10,959 nt of DNA from Methylocapsa sp. (GCA_017353815.1 JAFMSB010000031.1:1-10959), one strand, 5' to 3'. Positions 1 through 7,760 are shown, counted from the stretch's first letter. Made by a program: numbers and translations. The notes: generated by a model from the sequence alone, not told the origin.

Positions 1-21
1 CGTTACGCTTGCCGCGCGCGC

Positions 22-1188
22 ATGAGCTTGCTTGTCATGCCCATGCTGGCCGATCTTGCCGCAGATGCTTGCTTTATTGGAGCCGCCGCGGGGTGCCTTT
101 ACTCGCTTGGCGCCGCGTTCCTTGTGCACCGGTTCCGGGTGGAAACCGAACCGCCGCAACACCCGGCAGCTGCCGTTAGCATATTCAAGCCCTTGCACGG
201 AAGCGAGCCGGAACTCGAGAGGAGGCTCGCAGCCTTTTGCAAGCAATCTTATGCCGGACAGGTCCAGGTTATCTTTGGCTGCATCGATGCAAACGATTCG
301 GCCATCCCTGCGGTAAAGCGCCTGAAAGAGATGCATCCCGATGCCGATATCGAGCTCGTTGCGGGCGGGCCGCTGACCGGCGGCAACCGCAAAATTAGCA
401 ATCTGATTAATATGACCGGAGCGGCGCGGCATGATGTTTTCGTTGTCTCGGACAGCGATATTGAAGTCGGCGCCTTCTATCTTGAGCAGGTCGTGCCGGC
501 GCTTGACCGGCGAGGTGTGGGAGCTGCTACATGCTTGTATTACGGGATTGCAAGCGGCAATAAGGCGCCAGCCAATCTCTCCGCGCTTGCGATAAACGCC
601 CATTTCCTCCCGCAGGTCCTGGTGGCGATCCGTTTCGGGCTTGGGCAGCCTTGTTTTGGGGCGACCATCGCACTTCGCCGCGAGATGCTCGATAAAATCG
701 GCAGTTTTCGCTCCTTCGCCAACAGCCTCGCCGACGATTATGCGATCGGCAACGCCGTGCGCGCTGCAGGCTGCAAAGTATCCATACCCTCCTTTTTGGT
801 TGGCCATTTGTGTGCCGAAAGGACGTTCGGCGAGTTCTTTGTCCGCCAATTGCGCGCCGCGCGGACTATCAAAAGTATCAAACCCGCGGGCTTTGCCGGC
901 GCCGTCATCGCCAATCCCTTTCCCCTAGCCCTCATCGCGGTGCTCGCCGGTGCCAGCGGCCTTCTTGCCGTAGCTTCAATTCTCTGCCGGATCGTGCTCT
1001 GCAAAGCCGTCGAGCGGAAGTTCCGCCTTCCGCGCCAAAAAAGCTGGCTGTTGCCGGCCACAGACCTCGCGCTCTTTGCGGTTTTCCTGTTGAGCTTTTT
1101 CGGATCGGGGGTGGCCTGGCGCGGCCTCCACTATCGCGTTCTGCCGGACGGAACGCTTGCCCAAATAGATAAGGACCGGCCGGATTAA
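22..1188 (+). CDS. hpnI: Hopanoid biosynthesis glycosyltransferase HpnI (GT2/GT21, ceramide-glucosyltransferase-like)
   Basis: This is a 388-residue inner-membrane glycosyltransferase. HpnI proteins are known to transfer N-acetylglucosamine to a hopanoid tetrol-type acceptor in the route to cyclitol-ether bacteriohopanepolyols. A membrane helix lies at about residues 15-37. The GT-A domain starts at SIFKPLHG (53-60) and carries the usual acidic sites: GCIDAND (D89), SDSDIEV (D144/D146) and LADDYAIG (D238/D239). Hydrophobic helices follow at about 290-325 and 344-365, as in the ceramide glucosyltransferase family. The (Q/R)XXRW motif reads RQLRA (275-279), so its Trp is Ala. The ATG at 22 fits the family's short N-terminus, but the frame stays open to the window edge. 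The ATG also overlaps a TGA (23-25) that could end an upstream gene with ...VTLAARA, an ATGA coupling expected inside an hpn operon. No Shine-Dalgarno is visible. The family call is firm; the exact donor and acceptor are inferred. Confidence 0.87.
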   Translation: MSLLVMPMLADLAADACFIGAAAGCLYSLGAAFLVHRFRVETEPPQHPAAAVSIFKPLHGSEPELERRLAAFCKQSYAGQVQVIFGCIDANDSAIPAVKRLKEMHPDADIELVAGGPLTGGNRKISNLINMTGAARHDVFVVSDSDIEVGAFYLEQVVPALDRRGVGAATCLYYGIASGNKAPANLSALAINAHFLPQVLVAIRFGLGQPCFGATIALRREMLDKIGSFRSFANSLADDYAIGNAVRAAGCKVSIPSFLVGHLCAERTFGEFFVRQLRAARTIKSIKPAGFAGAVIANPFPLALIAVLAGASGLLAVASILCRIVLCKAVERKFRLPRQKSWLLPATDLALFAVFLLSFFGSGVAWRGLHYRVLPDGTLAQIDKDRPD

Positions 1189-1205
1189 CGAAAGCGCTGG
1201 CCGGT
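1175..1205. terminator. Strong inverted repeat at the hpnI 3' end, probable shared terminator-like hairpin
   Basis: ACCGGCCGG (1175-1183) pairs with CTGGCCGGT (1197-1205), giving nine base pairs including one G-T wobble around a 13-base loop. The left arm lies within the last hpnI codons and the stop codon falls in the loop. A second, shorter repeat, TGGCCC (1205-1210) with GGGCCA (1236-1241), overlaps the end of the convergent gene. Neither has a T-tract, so classical intrinsic termination is not shown. The position between two convergent genes suggests transcript-end formation or 3'-end protection. Confidence 0.5.
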
Positions 1206-1232
1206 GGCCCAGTCAGACGCAAACTGGCGGGC

Positions 1233-1703
1233 TCAGGGCCAGGGATAGGCATAAGAAGGCGTCTGTTCGCCGGGAGACTGGCCATAGTAGCCGCCGAAGT
1301 AGGGCGTGCCCGCTCCCTCATATGGATTGAAAACGCCGTAAAGATAGTCGCGGTTGGCCGGGATCCAGTAATTGTAGCGCGCGGCATCGGCCGCAATCGC
1401 AAACAGCACCGGATTGCTCCACCAGGGGCGCGGGTGCCTCAGACGGTAGCGCCAGGCGCCGATCCGGTACTTTAGCGGCAGCGCATAAAAGCCAAGCCCA
1501 GTGCCGGGATCCCCGACAAGTTCCAGCCTCCGCGCGCGCATTGCGGGCCGCGCATGGGCAATGCCGCCATGCGGCAGGCCGCGGATATAGGTGCCGGAGG
1601 CATGATGATGGTATTTCAATGCCGGGGGCGAGGCGGCGGCGTTCAGCGCCAGCGCAAATATCCACGCGGTTGCGAGAATGCCCGCACCGAGACTCCGGCC
1701 CAT
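1233..1703 (-). CDS. Secreted Tyr/Gly/Pro-rich protein of unknown function
   Basis: This gene encodes a 156-residue protein I do not recognise. I place the start at the ATG at 1703 rather than upstream, because GGAG (1715-1712) sits eight bases before it and the protein then opens with a clear signal peptide. That peptide is MGRSLG, a hydrophobic core at about residues 7-22, and a probable cleavage after AAA (22-24) before SPP. The mature part has a YHHH cluster (31-34), an Arg-rich stretch (56-92), a Trp pair (94-95) and a tail rich in Tyr, Gly and Pro (118-156). It has no cysteine and no further membrane helix. It is most likely a periplasmic or surface protein. The gene stands alone, convergent with hpnI and divergent from the c-di-GMP gene. 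That it is a real gene is supported by the RBS and signal peptide; its role is unknown. Confidence 0.68.
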   Translation of the reverse strand: MGRSLGAGILATAWIFALALNAAASPPALKYHHHASGTYIRGLPHGGIAHARPAMRARRLELVGDPGTGLGFYALPLKYRIGAWRYRLRHPRPWWSNPVLFAIAADAARYNYWIPANRDYLYGVFNPYEGAGTPYFGGYYGQSPGEQTPSYAYPWP

Positions 1704-1879
1704 TTCATAAACTCCAAATTGGCGTCCCGAATTGTTGAACGGGCAGTGCGGCATTGCGGTTCCCTTCCCTCGCCCCGCGCACAATCGAGCCGCAGCGATC
1801 AAATGGCGCTTCCTAAACAAAACGTGCATTCACGGCGCAAATTGAGATCTATCCCTTTCATCCAATCTTTCTCAGGTGC

Positions 1880-1907
1880 GTGATAGCGATTAAGGCGAAC
1901 CAGTCAA
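1880..1907 (-). promoter_or_regulatory. Possible sigma70-type promoter for the secreted-protein gene
   Basis: On the minus strand TTGACT (1907-1902) and TATCAC (1885-1880) are 16 bases apart, a reasonable -35/-10 pair. Transcription would begin near 1873 and leave a leader of roughly 170 bases before the ATG at 1703. The rest of the 1704-1940 gap shows no open frame I would call a gene, and no convincing -35/-10 pair was found on the plus strand for the downstream c-di-GMP gene. The match is by eye only. Confidence 0.25.
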
Positions 1908-1929
1908 ATCTGTTGGTCGAGATTTTTTT
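1896..1929 (+). terminator. Weak hairpin followed by seven T residues just upstream of the c-di-GMP gene
   Basis: CG plus ACCA (1896-1902, one bulged A) can pair with TGGT plus CG (1914-1919), followed two bases later by seven T residues (1923-1929). This resembles a small intrinsic terminator or attenuator read on the plus strand, ending 11 bases before the ATG at 1941. The stem is short and the loop is 11 bases, so this is tentative. It overlaps the possible minus-strand -35. Confidence 0.25.
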
Positions 1930-1940
1930 AACGCGCCTCC

Positions 1941-4346
1941 ATGCTTGCAGTTTATAATTGCGTTGCGAACGCTCACGATCTACGGCTTGTCCTCCTCGCG
2001 GCCGCAATATGCGCGCTGGCCTCATATGCGGCCATCAGCCTGCTCCACCATATGCGCCGCTCAAATGGCCGCATGCGCTACATATGGCTTGCGGTGTCGG
2101 CGATATCGACGGGCGGCGGAATCTGGTCGACCCATTTCATCGCCATGCTTGCATTCACGCCCGGAGTACCAAGCGCATACAATATCGCGTTGACTGCGCT
2201 CTCGCTCATTGCAGCGATCGCCCTGACAGGCGCGGGTTTGGCGGCGGCAACCGCATCGCCCTCGGCCAAGAGCGCCTGCCTTGGCGGCGCCATGGCCGGC
2301 GGCGGCATCGCGACAATGCATTACATAGGGATGGCGGCATTCGAGATTCAGGGCCGCATTGCGTGGGATCCCGTCCTTGTCGCGGCATCGATCCTGCTCG
2401 GCGCTTCCCTTGGCGCAGCCGCGCTGGCGGCGGGGCTGCGGGCGGACAAGCTGAGTGCAAGGCTGCTCGGCGCGCTGCTTTTGACGCTCGCCATCTGCAG
2501 CCATCATTTCACGGCAATGGCCGCGGCGACCGTAGTTCCGGGTCCTTCGTTTGAGTTTTCGGCGATGGCTTTGCCATCGGGCAAACTCGCGATCGCGGTC
2601 GCGGGTGTCAGCCTCGCCATGGTTAATTTGACTCTTGCGGGCATCGCCATCGAAATGCGCATCTGGCGTCAAGAAACGGCCCGGATGCGGCATCTAGCCA
2701 ATGCAGCGATCGAAGGGCTGATGATTTGCGCGGGCGAGATCATCGTTTCGGTTAATGACAGCTTTGCCGCCCTGGCGGGATTGTCCGCGGGGAGAATTGC
2801 CGGCTTAGCGCTCGAGCACTTCTTTCCGGAGGAAAGCACGCGCGGGAGATTGCTTCAAGCGGGCATCGAACCAGCTGAAGGCGAATTGCGTCAAGCCGAC
2901 GGCGCCCGGATACCGGTCGAGCTGGTCATGCGTCGCATCAATCTCACTGGCAGGTCATATTGGGCGATTGCGGTCCGGGATTTACGGGCGCGCAAGCAAG
3001 CCGAGCAAAAGATCCATTATCTTGCCCATTACGATACGCTTACGGGGATCTTCAATCGCAACAGTTTCAACGACAAACTCGACCAAGAGATCCAACACAC
3101 TCTGGCATCAGGCCGGCAGCTTGCCTTGCTCTGTCTCGACCTCGATCATTTCAAGGAAGTCAATGACCTTTTCGGGCATGCCGCGGGCGACAAGCTGCTG
3201 CAGCTCGTCACGCAGCGGATTCACAACATTCTCGATTCGAACCAAACCATCGCGCGGCTGGGCGGAGACGAATTTGCCATTATCGTCCCTGGGCTTCGCA
3301 ATCCGGAAGGCGCCCGCCGGATCGCCAGGCGTATAATCGAGACGCTGCAAACCCCGCCTCCGGGCCCGAGCGCGCCGGCGCCTGTCTCGGCAACCATCGG
3401 AATTGCGCTTTGCCCCGATGACGCCGGGAGCCGCGAGGAGCTGATTGCCTGCGCCGATGCCGCGCTCTACCGCGCAAAGAGCGATGGCCGCGGCGCCTAC
3501 TGCTTTTTTGAAGCGTCAATCGGAGCCGCGGTCAAAACCCGCCGGGCGCTCGAGCATGATCTGCGCCATGCCATTGCACGCAAAGAATGCCGGGCCGTTT
3601 ACCAGCCGGTCATGGACATCCGAAGCGGCAAGTTCATCGGCTTTGAAGCGCTGCTGCGCTGGGAACATCCCTCGCGCGGCGAGATTTCGCCGGCCGAGTT
3701 CATCCCGCTCGCCGAAGAAACGGGCCTTATCTTGCCACTCGGCGATTGGGTGCTGCGCGAGGCATGCCGCGAGGCGGCAAGCTGGGCAGAGCCTTTAAGC
3801 GTGGCGGTCAATGTTTCGACGGCGCAGATTCACGATGCACATTTCTCGAGCAGGGTACACGAGATACTTTTCGAAACCGGCCTTAAGCCTTCCCGGCTGG
3901 AACTCGAGATTACGGAGACGGCGCTCATCCGGGACATGCCCCGCGCTTTGGCAACGCTGAGCCGGATCAAGGTCCTTGGAGTCCGGGTCGCGATGGATGA
4001 TTTTGGCACCGGCTATTCGTCGCTCTCGAATCTGCGCGCGTTCCCATTCGACAAGATTAAGATCGACAAATCTTTCGTCAAAGCGGTCAATTCGAACGGA
4101 CAGGGAGCCGCGATTGTGAGATCGGTGCTTGGATTGAGCCACGCCCTCCATCTTCCAGTGGTCGCCGAAGGCGTCGAGACGCAAGCGGAACTCGCCTTCC
4201 TGGCGGCGGAAGCCTGCGATCTGGTACAAGGCTATTTGCTCGGGAAGCCGAGCGATATTGCGGCCTTCCGCGCGCTCACTCATCCCGGCGCGCTCGCACT
4301 GGGTCACGCGAATGTGGTCCCGCTTATGGCGAGGGCGGCATCTTAG
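1941..4346 (+). CDS. MHYT-PAS-GGDEF-EAL membrane c-di-GMP synthase/phosphodiesterase
   Basis: This 801-residue inner-membrane signalling protein controls cyclic di-GMP. The N-terminal MHYT sensor has about seven helices (roughly 13-240) and three motif copies: THFIAM (64-69), MHYIGM (126-131) and HHFTAM (188-193). MHYT domains are proposed to bind a metal, probably copper, and sense O2, CO or NO. A PAS-like segment spans about 248-348 and ends in VRDLRARKQAE. The GGDEF domain (about 355-525) has an intact GGDEF (441-445), but no RXXD inhibitory site at the usual place upstream, where DSNQ stands. The EAL domain (about 535-780) keeps FEALLRWEHP (568-577), N624, the ExE of LELEITET, DDFGTGYSS (686-694), AEGVE (742-746) and QGYLLGKP. 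Both activities are therefore possible from the motifs. The start is firm: an in-frame TAA lies at 1929-1931, although no Shine-Dalgarno precedes the ATG. The gene converges on phoB with an 87-base gap. Confidence 0.93.
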   Translation: MLAVYNCVANAHDLRLVLLAAAICALASYAAISLLHHMRRSNGRMRYIWLAVSAISTGGGIWSTHFIAMLAFTPGVPSAYNIALTALSLIAAIALTGAGLAAATASPSAKSACLGGAMAGGGIATMHYIGMAAFEIQGRIAWDPVLVAASILLGASLGAAALAAGLRADKLSARLLGALLLTLAICSHHFTAMAAATVVPGPSFEFSAMALPSGKLAIAVAGVSLAMVNLTLAGIAIEMRIWRQETARMRHLANAAIEGLMICAGEIIVSVNDSFAALAGLSAGRIAGLALEHFFPEESTRGRLLQAGIEPAEGELRQADGARIPVELVMRRINLTGRSYWAIAVRDLRARKQAEQKIHYLAHYDTLTGIFNRNSFNDKLDQEIQHTLASGRQLALLCLDLDHFKEVNDLFGHAAGDKLLQLVTQRIHNILDSNQTIARLGGDEFAIIVPGLRNPEGARRIARRIIETLQTPPPGPSAPAPVSATIGIALCPDDAGSREELIACADAALYRAKSDGRGAYCFFEASIGAAVKTRRALEHDLRHAIARKECRAVYQPVMDIRSGKFIGFEALLRWEHPSRGEISPAEFIPLAEETGLILPLGDWVLREACREAASWAEPLSVAVNVSTAQIHDAHFSSRVHEILFETGLKPSRLELEITETALIRDMPRALATLSRIKVLGVRVAMDDFGTGYSSLSNLRAFPFDKIKIDKSFVKAVNSNGQGAAIVRSVLGLSHALHLPVVAEGVETQAELAFLAAEACDLVQGYLLGKPSDIAAFRALTHPGALALGHANVVPLMARAAS

Positions 4347-4379
4347 CGGCCAGCAAATGCCCTTTCCCATTGCGCATGA

Positions 4380-4393
4380 GGGTGAACTCACCC
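4380..4393. terminator. Small stem-loop between the convergent c-di-GMP and phoB genes
   Basis: GGGTG (4380-4384) and CACCC (4389-4393) form a five-base-pair stem with an AACT tetraloop. A CGC/GCG pair outside could extend it across mismatches. It lies in the 87-base gap where transcripts from both sides must end. There is no T-tract on either strand, so a terminator role rests on position only. Confidence 0.3.
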
Positions 4394-4433
4394 GAGCGAA
4401 TTGGGGCGCGAGCGGCTTGCCGGGCATAACTTC

Positions 4434-5207
4434 TCATCCGCCCCTGCCAAAGGTCTCATCGAAGGCATAGCCGGCGCCGCGAACGGTACGGATCGGATCT
4501 TTGCCTTCCACCGTCAGCAGTGCCTTGCGCAAGCGGCCGATGTGCACGTCAACCGTACGCTCATCGATCTCGACCGAGAGTCCCCACACACTATCGAGCA
4601 ATTGGGAGCGGGAAAACACCCGGCCGGGTTTCGACATAAGATGCTCGAGCAGGCGGAACTCGGTTGGCCCCATATGCAGTTCGCGGCCCGCGCGCCGCAC
4701 GCGCCAGCTCTGCCGGTCGAGATCGAGATCGCCTGCCGAGAGGGAGCCCGTTGTGCGATCCGGCCGCGCGCGGCGCAATAGCGCGTGAACCCGCGCCATG
4801 AGCTCGGGGAGCGAAAACGGCTTCACCACATAATCGTCGGCTCCCATGGAGAGTCCGCGCACGCGCTCGCTCTCCTCGCCGCGCGCCGTCAGCATGATCA
4901 CGGGCAACGTGCGCGTTGCCGGCCGCGCCCGGATGCGCCTGCAGATTTCAAGCCCTGAGACTCCCGGCAGCATCCAATCGAGAATGACCAAATCGGGGAT
5001 CGTTTCGGTGAGCCTGATGTCGGCTTCATCGCCGCGCTCGATGCGCTCGACGCTAAAGCCTTCGGCCTCAAGATTGTAGGAAAGAAGCATGCTCAAAGCC
5101 GCTTCATCTTCGACCACAAGTATAAGCACGGCCGGGCGGCGTGGCGCCGGAGCGCGGGCGGATAGAGTTTGCCCCTCGGCCGCTTCATCGTAACTGTCGT
5201 TTGCCAT
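4434..5207 (-). CDS. phoB: Phosphate regulon response regulator PhoB
   Basis: This OmpR/PhoB-family transcription factor of 257 residues is activated by phosphorylation from PhoR. The receiver domain spans about 27-148, with acidic residues E33/D34, phosphoacceptor D77 (in VILDWMLPG), T107 and K129 (KPF). The C-terminal winged helix (about 153-250) has GPTEFRLLEHL, then RSQLLDSVWG, then DERTVDVHIGRLRKAL, the typical DNA-binding region. I chose the ATG at 5207, one base after the phoU stop, with an AAGGCGG-like ribosome site inside the phoU end; this implies translational coupling. A start at 5267 would overlap phoU by 59 bases. The protein is longer than the usual 225-235 residues because about 26 residues rich in Ala, Pro and Arg precede the receiver domain; a GTG at about residue 27 is a possible later start. 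It is the last gene of the block and is presumed to act on the Pho box upstream of pstS. Confidence 0.95.
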   Translation of the reverse strand: MANDSYDEAAEGQTLSARAPAPRRPAVLILVVEDEAALSMLLSYNLEAEGFSVERIERGDEADIRLTETIPDLVILDWMLPGVSGLEICRRIRARPATRTLPVIMLTARGEESERVRGLSMGADDYVVKPFSLPELMARVHALLRRARPDRTTGSLSAGDLDLDRQSWRVRRAGRELHMGPTEFRLLEHLMSKPGRVFSRSQLLDSVWGLSVEIDERTVDVHIGRLRKALLTVEGKDPIRTVRGAGYAFDETFGRGG

Positions 5208-5208
5208 T

Positions 5209-5928
5209 TCAGTTCGCCGCCTTTGCAGGCGTCTCATTGAGGCTCGAATGGCCTTTTGGCCGGTCAACTGGCAGAGATTCGCCGGTGACGAGGTAAATCA
5301 CGGTCTCGGCAATGTTGGTGGCATGGTCACCGATTCTCTCGATGTTTTTTGAAACGAACAAGAGATGGGTACAGAATGTAATATTGCGCGGATCCTCCAT
5401 CATGAACGTCAGGAGGTCGCGGAATACCGAGTCGTAGAGCGAATCAAGCTCGGCGTCATTGGCCCACACGCTTTTGGCGCGCTCGGCATCGCGCTGGGCA
5501 TAGGCGTCAAGCACATCTTTTAGGAGAATGGCTGCCGATTCGTGCATTGACCTTAGCCCGACCGTGGCGCGGGGAAGATGCAGTTCGGAATAGGTTTTTA
5601 TGGCGCGCCTTGCGATATTTTTGGCGAGGTCCCCGACGCGCTCGAGGTCGCCAGAAATACGGATTGTGGCAATAATTTCGCGCAAATCGACCGCCATTGG
5701 CTGGCGCCGCGCAAGCGTCAAAATCGCCTGTTCTTCGATTTCACGCTGCAAGAGATCGAGGCGCGGGTCGTTATCGACGGTTAGCTGCGCAAGCCTTGTA
5801 TCTAACTCGACCAGCGCATCCATCGCGTCCGATAGCATCTTCTCGGCCAAGCCGCCCATCTCCGAGATTTTGCGCCCGAGTGCCTCAAGCTCCGCATCGT
5901 AGGAACTGACAATGTGATGATCGGACAT
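5209..5928 (-). CDS. phoU: Phosphate signalling adaptor PhoU
   Basis: This 239-residue cytoplasmic protein links the PstSCAB transporter to PhoR and damps the Pho response when phosphate is plentiful. Two PhoU helical repeats are visible, each with the metal-binding E/DXXXD signature: ISGDLERVGDLAKNIA (E96 and D100) and SKNIERIGDHATNIAE (E197 and D201). The length is normal for the family (about 215-245). The ATG at 5928 follows a clear GGAG at 5942-5939, nine bases upstream. It starts 27 bases after pstB and ends one base before phoB, so it is cotranscribed with them by position. The call is secure. Confidence 0.96.
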   Translation of the reverse strand: MSDHHIVSSYDAELEALGRKISEMGGLAEKMLSDAMDALVELDTRLAQLTVDNDPRLDLLQREIEEQAILTLARRQPMAVDLREIIATIRISGDLERVGDLAKNIARRAIKTYSELHLPRATVGLRSMHESAAILLKDVLDAYAQRDAERAKSVWANDAELDSLYDSVFRDLLTFMMEDPRNITFCTHLLFVSKNIERIGDHATNIAETVIYLVTGESLPVDRPKGHSSLNETPAKAAN

Positions 5929-5955
5929 GGTTCGCTACTCCGGCAATTATCGCGG

Positions 5956-6918
5956 TCAGCCAAAGCGGCCGGTAATATAATTTTGGGTCTGTTCTTTTGA
6001 CGGCGTGGTAAACACAAGCGCCGTATTACCAAACTCGATTAGCTCGCCAAGATACATGAAGGCTGTGTGGTCCGAAACGCGAGCCGCCTGTTGCAAATTG
6101 TGAGTTACGATGGCGATCGTGTAATTTTTCTTCAGCTCGTCGAATGTTTCCTCAACCTTTGCTGTGGATATCGGATCAAGGGCGGAGCAGGGCTCATCGA
6201 GCAGAATGACCTCGGGCTCTATGGCCACGGTGCGCGCAATGCAAAGGCGTTGCTGCTGGCCGCCCGAGAGCGAGAGGCCGGGGGTATTCAGCTTGTCTTT
6301 CACTTCGTCCCAAAGCGCGGCCTGCTTCAGGGCTGATTCCACCCGCCCGCTGAGCTCCGATTTGGCAAGCCTGTGGTAGAGTTTGATGCCGAACGCGATA
6401 TTTTCGCGGATGCTCATGGGAAAGGGCGTCGGCTTTTGAAACACCATTCCGACGCGGGCGCGCAGGAGATTGAGATCTTGCTCGCGCCGCAAAATATTCA
6501 CGCCATCGAGCAGCACCTCTCCTTCGGCTCGCTGCTTTGGATAAAGGTCATACATGCGGTTTAAGACGCGCAGCAGAGTCGATTTTCCGCAGCCGGAGGG
6601 CCCAATGAAGGCGGTCACTTTGTTCGCATAGATCGGAAGGCTTATATTTTTTAGGGCTTGGGATTCGTCGTAGTAGAAGTTCAGGTTCCGGATTGTAACC
6701 TTGTGGTCCAATTTGTTGAACTTCGCCATTCTCGCCAGGGGCCCTGGTTCTGCGGCGGGCTGAGGCCCCCGGGAATCTTCTGCGTCTGGAGTATTCCCTT
6801 GGTTGCCGTTGTCCGCTGTCTGAGAGAGTGCGTGAGGCTTGGAGATGCCCGCGAGCTTGCGTATCGCCTCCGGGCGGGGAGTATCTCCTTGCTCAGCAGA
6901 GGAATTTAAGTCGGTCAT
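5956..6918 (-). CDS. pstB: Phosphate ABC transporter ATP-binding protein PstB (N-terminally extended)
   Basis: This is the ATPase that powers phosphate uptake through PstC/PstA on the cytoplasmic face of the membrane. It has Walker [10 protein letters not shown] (106-114), Q-loop Q161, signature LSGGQQQR (217-224), Walker B VILLDEP (237-243) and switch H273. The PstB-specific MYDLYP and the C-terminal [10 protein letters not shown] are also present. With the ATG at 6918 it is 320 residues long, against the usual 250-275. That ATG overlaps the pstA TGA as ATGA and has an AAGGGG site upstream, which favours it. The first 63 residues are polar, rich in Pro, Gln, Asp and Ala, and look disordered. 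A second ATG at 6729 (MAKFNKLDH) would give a normal 257-residue protein but has a weaker ribosome site. Function is certain; the start is less so. Confidence 0.93.
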   Translation of the reverse strand: MTDLNSSAEQGDTPRPEAIRKLAGISKPHALSQTADNGNQGNTPDAEDSRGPQPAAEPGPLARMAKFNKLDHKVTIRNLNFYYDESQALKNISLPIYANKVTAFIGPSGCGKSTLLRVLNRMYDLYPKQRAEGEVLLDGVNILRREQDLNLLRARVGMVFQKPTPFPMSIRENIAFGIKLYHRLAKSELSGRVESALKQAALWDEVKDKLNTPGLSLSGGQQQRLCIARTVAIEPEVILLDEPCSALDPISTAKVEETFDELKKNYTIAIVTHNLQQAARVSDHTAFMYLGELIEFGNTALVFTTPSKEQTQNYITGRFG

Positions 6919-7757
6919 TTTGTGGCCCCTTGATTGTGAAGCGCACGCGCCGTTATCGACAGCGCCAGCACGGCCAAAGTGATGAGGAGGGCGCCGGTCC
7001 AGGCAAGCTGTTGCCATTCCTTGTATGGGCTCATCGCAAACTGAAAGATCACGGTGGGCAGGCTTGCCATCGGCTGGTTCAAATCCGTGGTGAAGAACTG
7101 ATTGTTGAGGGCGGTGAATAACAAGGGAGCGGTCTCGCCGCTGATGCGCGCAATGGCGAGAAGGACACCGGTAATTATTCCGGCACGCGCGGCTCGATAA
7201 GCAACTTTGCCGATCATAATGGAGCGCGCAAGGCCAAGAGCGCTCGCCGCCTCGCGCAGAGAGTCGGGCACCAGCAGCAGCATGTCTTCGGTTGCGCGCA
7301 CGACAACCGGGAGGACGATCACCGCGAGCGCCATGGCTCCGGCAATGGCAGAAAAGTGGCCCATTTTCACGACCATGACCTGGTAAATGAAAAGCCCGAT
7401 GACAATCGAGGGCGCGCTCAGCAAGATGTCATTGATGAGCCGTATCAACACTGTGAGCTTCGTATAGCGGCCGTACTCGGCCATATAGGTGCCGGCGAGC
7501 AGCCCAACAGGAGTTCCGATGGCGATGCCGAGCGCAGTCATGATAAGGCTGCCGGTGATGGCGTTCGCAAGGCCGCCGCCGCCGGAACCCGGCGGAGGCG
7601 TCATCTGGGTGAAGACGGCCCCGGAAAGTCCCTGGAAGCCGTTGAAAAAAAGCGTCCCAAGGATGAGCGCGAGCCAGCCAAGGCCAATCGCCACCGCCAC
7701 GTAACTTAGGCCAAGGAAGAATTTCGACTGGCGCCTGCGCCTGGCATAGAGTTTCAC
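6915..7757 (-). CDS. pstA: Phosphate ABC transporter permease PstA
   Basis: This 280-residue inner-membrane permease forms the phosphate channel with PstC. About six helices are visible, beginning at 15-40 and ending at about 250-272. The cytoplasmic coupling loop that docks on PstB is [14 protein letters not shown] (about 166-179), the EAA-type motif of ABC importers. [18 protein letters not shown] and the N-terminal arrangement with the [15 protein letters not shown] segment are typical of PstA. The start is GTG at 7757, with a strong AAAGGAGG ribosome site ten bases upstream that lies inside the end of pstC. The gap to pstC is three bases, and the stop overlaps the pstB start, so the three genes are translationally linked. 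Confidence 0.95.
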   Translation of the reverse strand: MKLYARRRRQSKFFLGLSYVAVAIGLGWLALILGTLFFNGFQGLSGAVFTQMTPPPGSGGGGLANAITGSLIMTALGIAIGTPVGLLAGTYMAEYGRYTKLTVLIRLINDILLSAPSIVIGLFIYQVMVVKMGHFSAIAGAMALAVIVLPVVVRATEDMLLLVPDSLREAASALGLARSIMIGKVAYRAARAGIITGVLLAIARISGETAPLLFTALNNQFFTTDLNQPMASLPTVIFQFAMSPYKEWQQLAWTGALLITLAVLALSITARALHNQGATK

Positions 7758-7760
7758 GAG

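Noticed and set aside
932..1402. 156-codon minus-strand ORF across the hpnI 3' end
   Set aside because: It runs antisense through the HpnI C-terminal helices and into the better supported secreted-protein gene in another frame.
1704..1829. N-terminal extension of the secreted protein to the ATG at 1829
   Set aside because: It would bury the signal peptide behind 42 residues. The ATG at 1703 has a good GGAG and gives a normal secreted-protein start.
2061..2693. 210-codon minus-strand ORF inside the MHYT region
   Set aside because: It is opposite the three MHYT motifs of the real gene, and its product is a low-quality Arg/Cys-rich translation.
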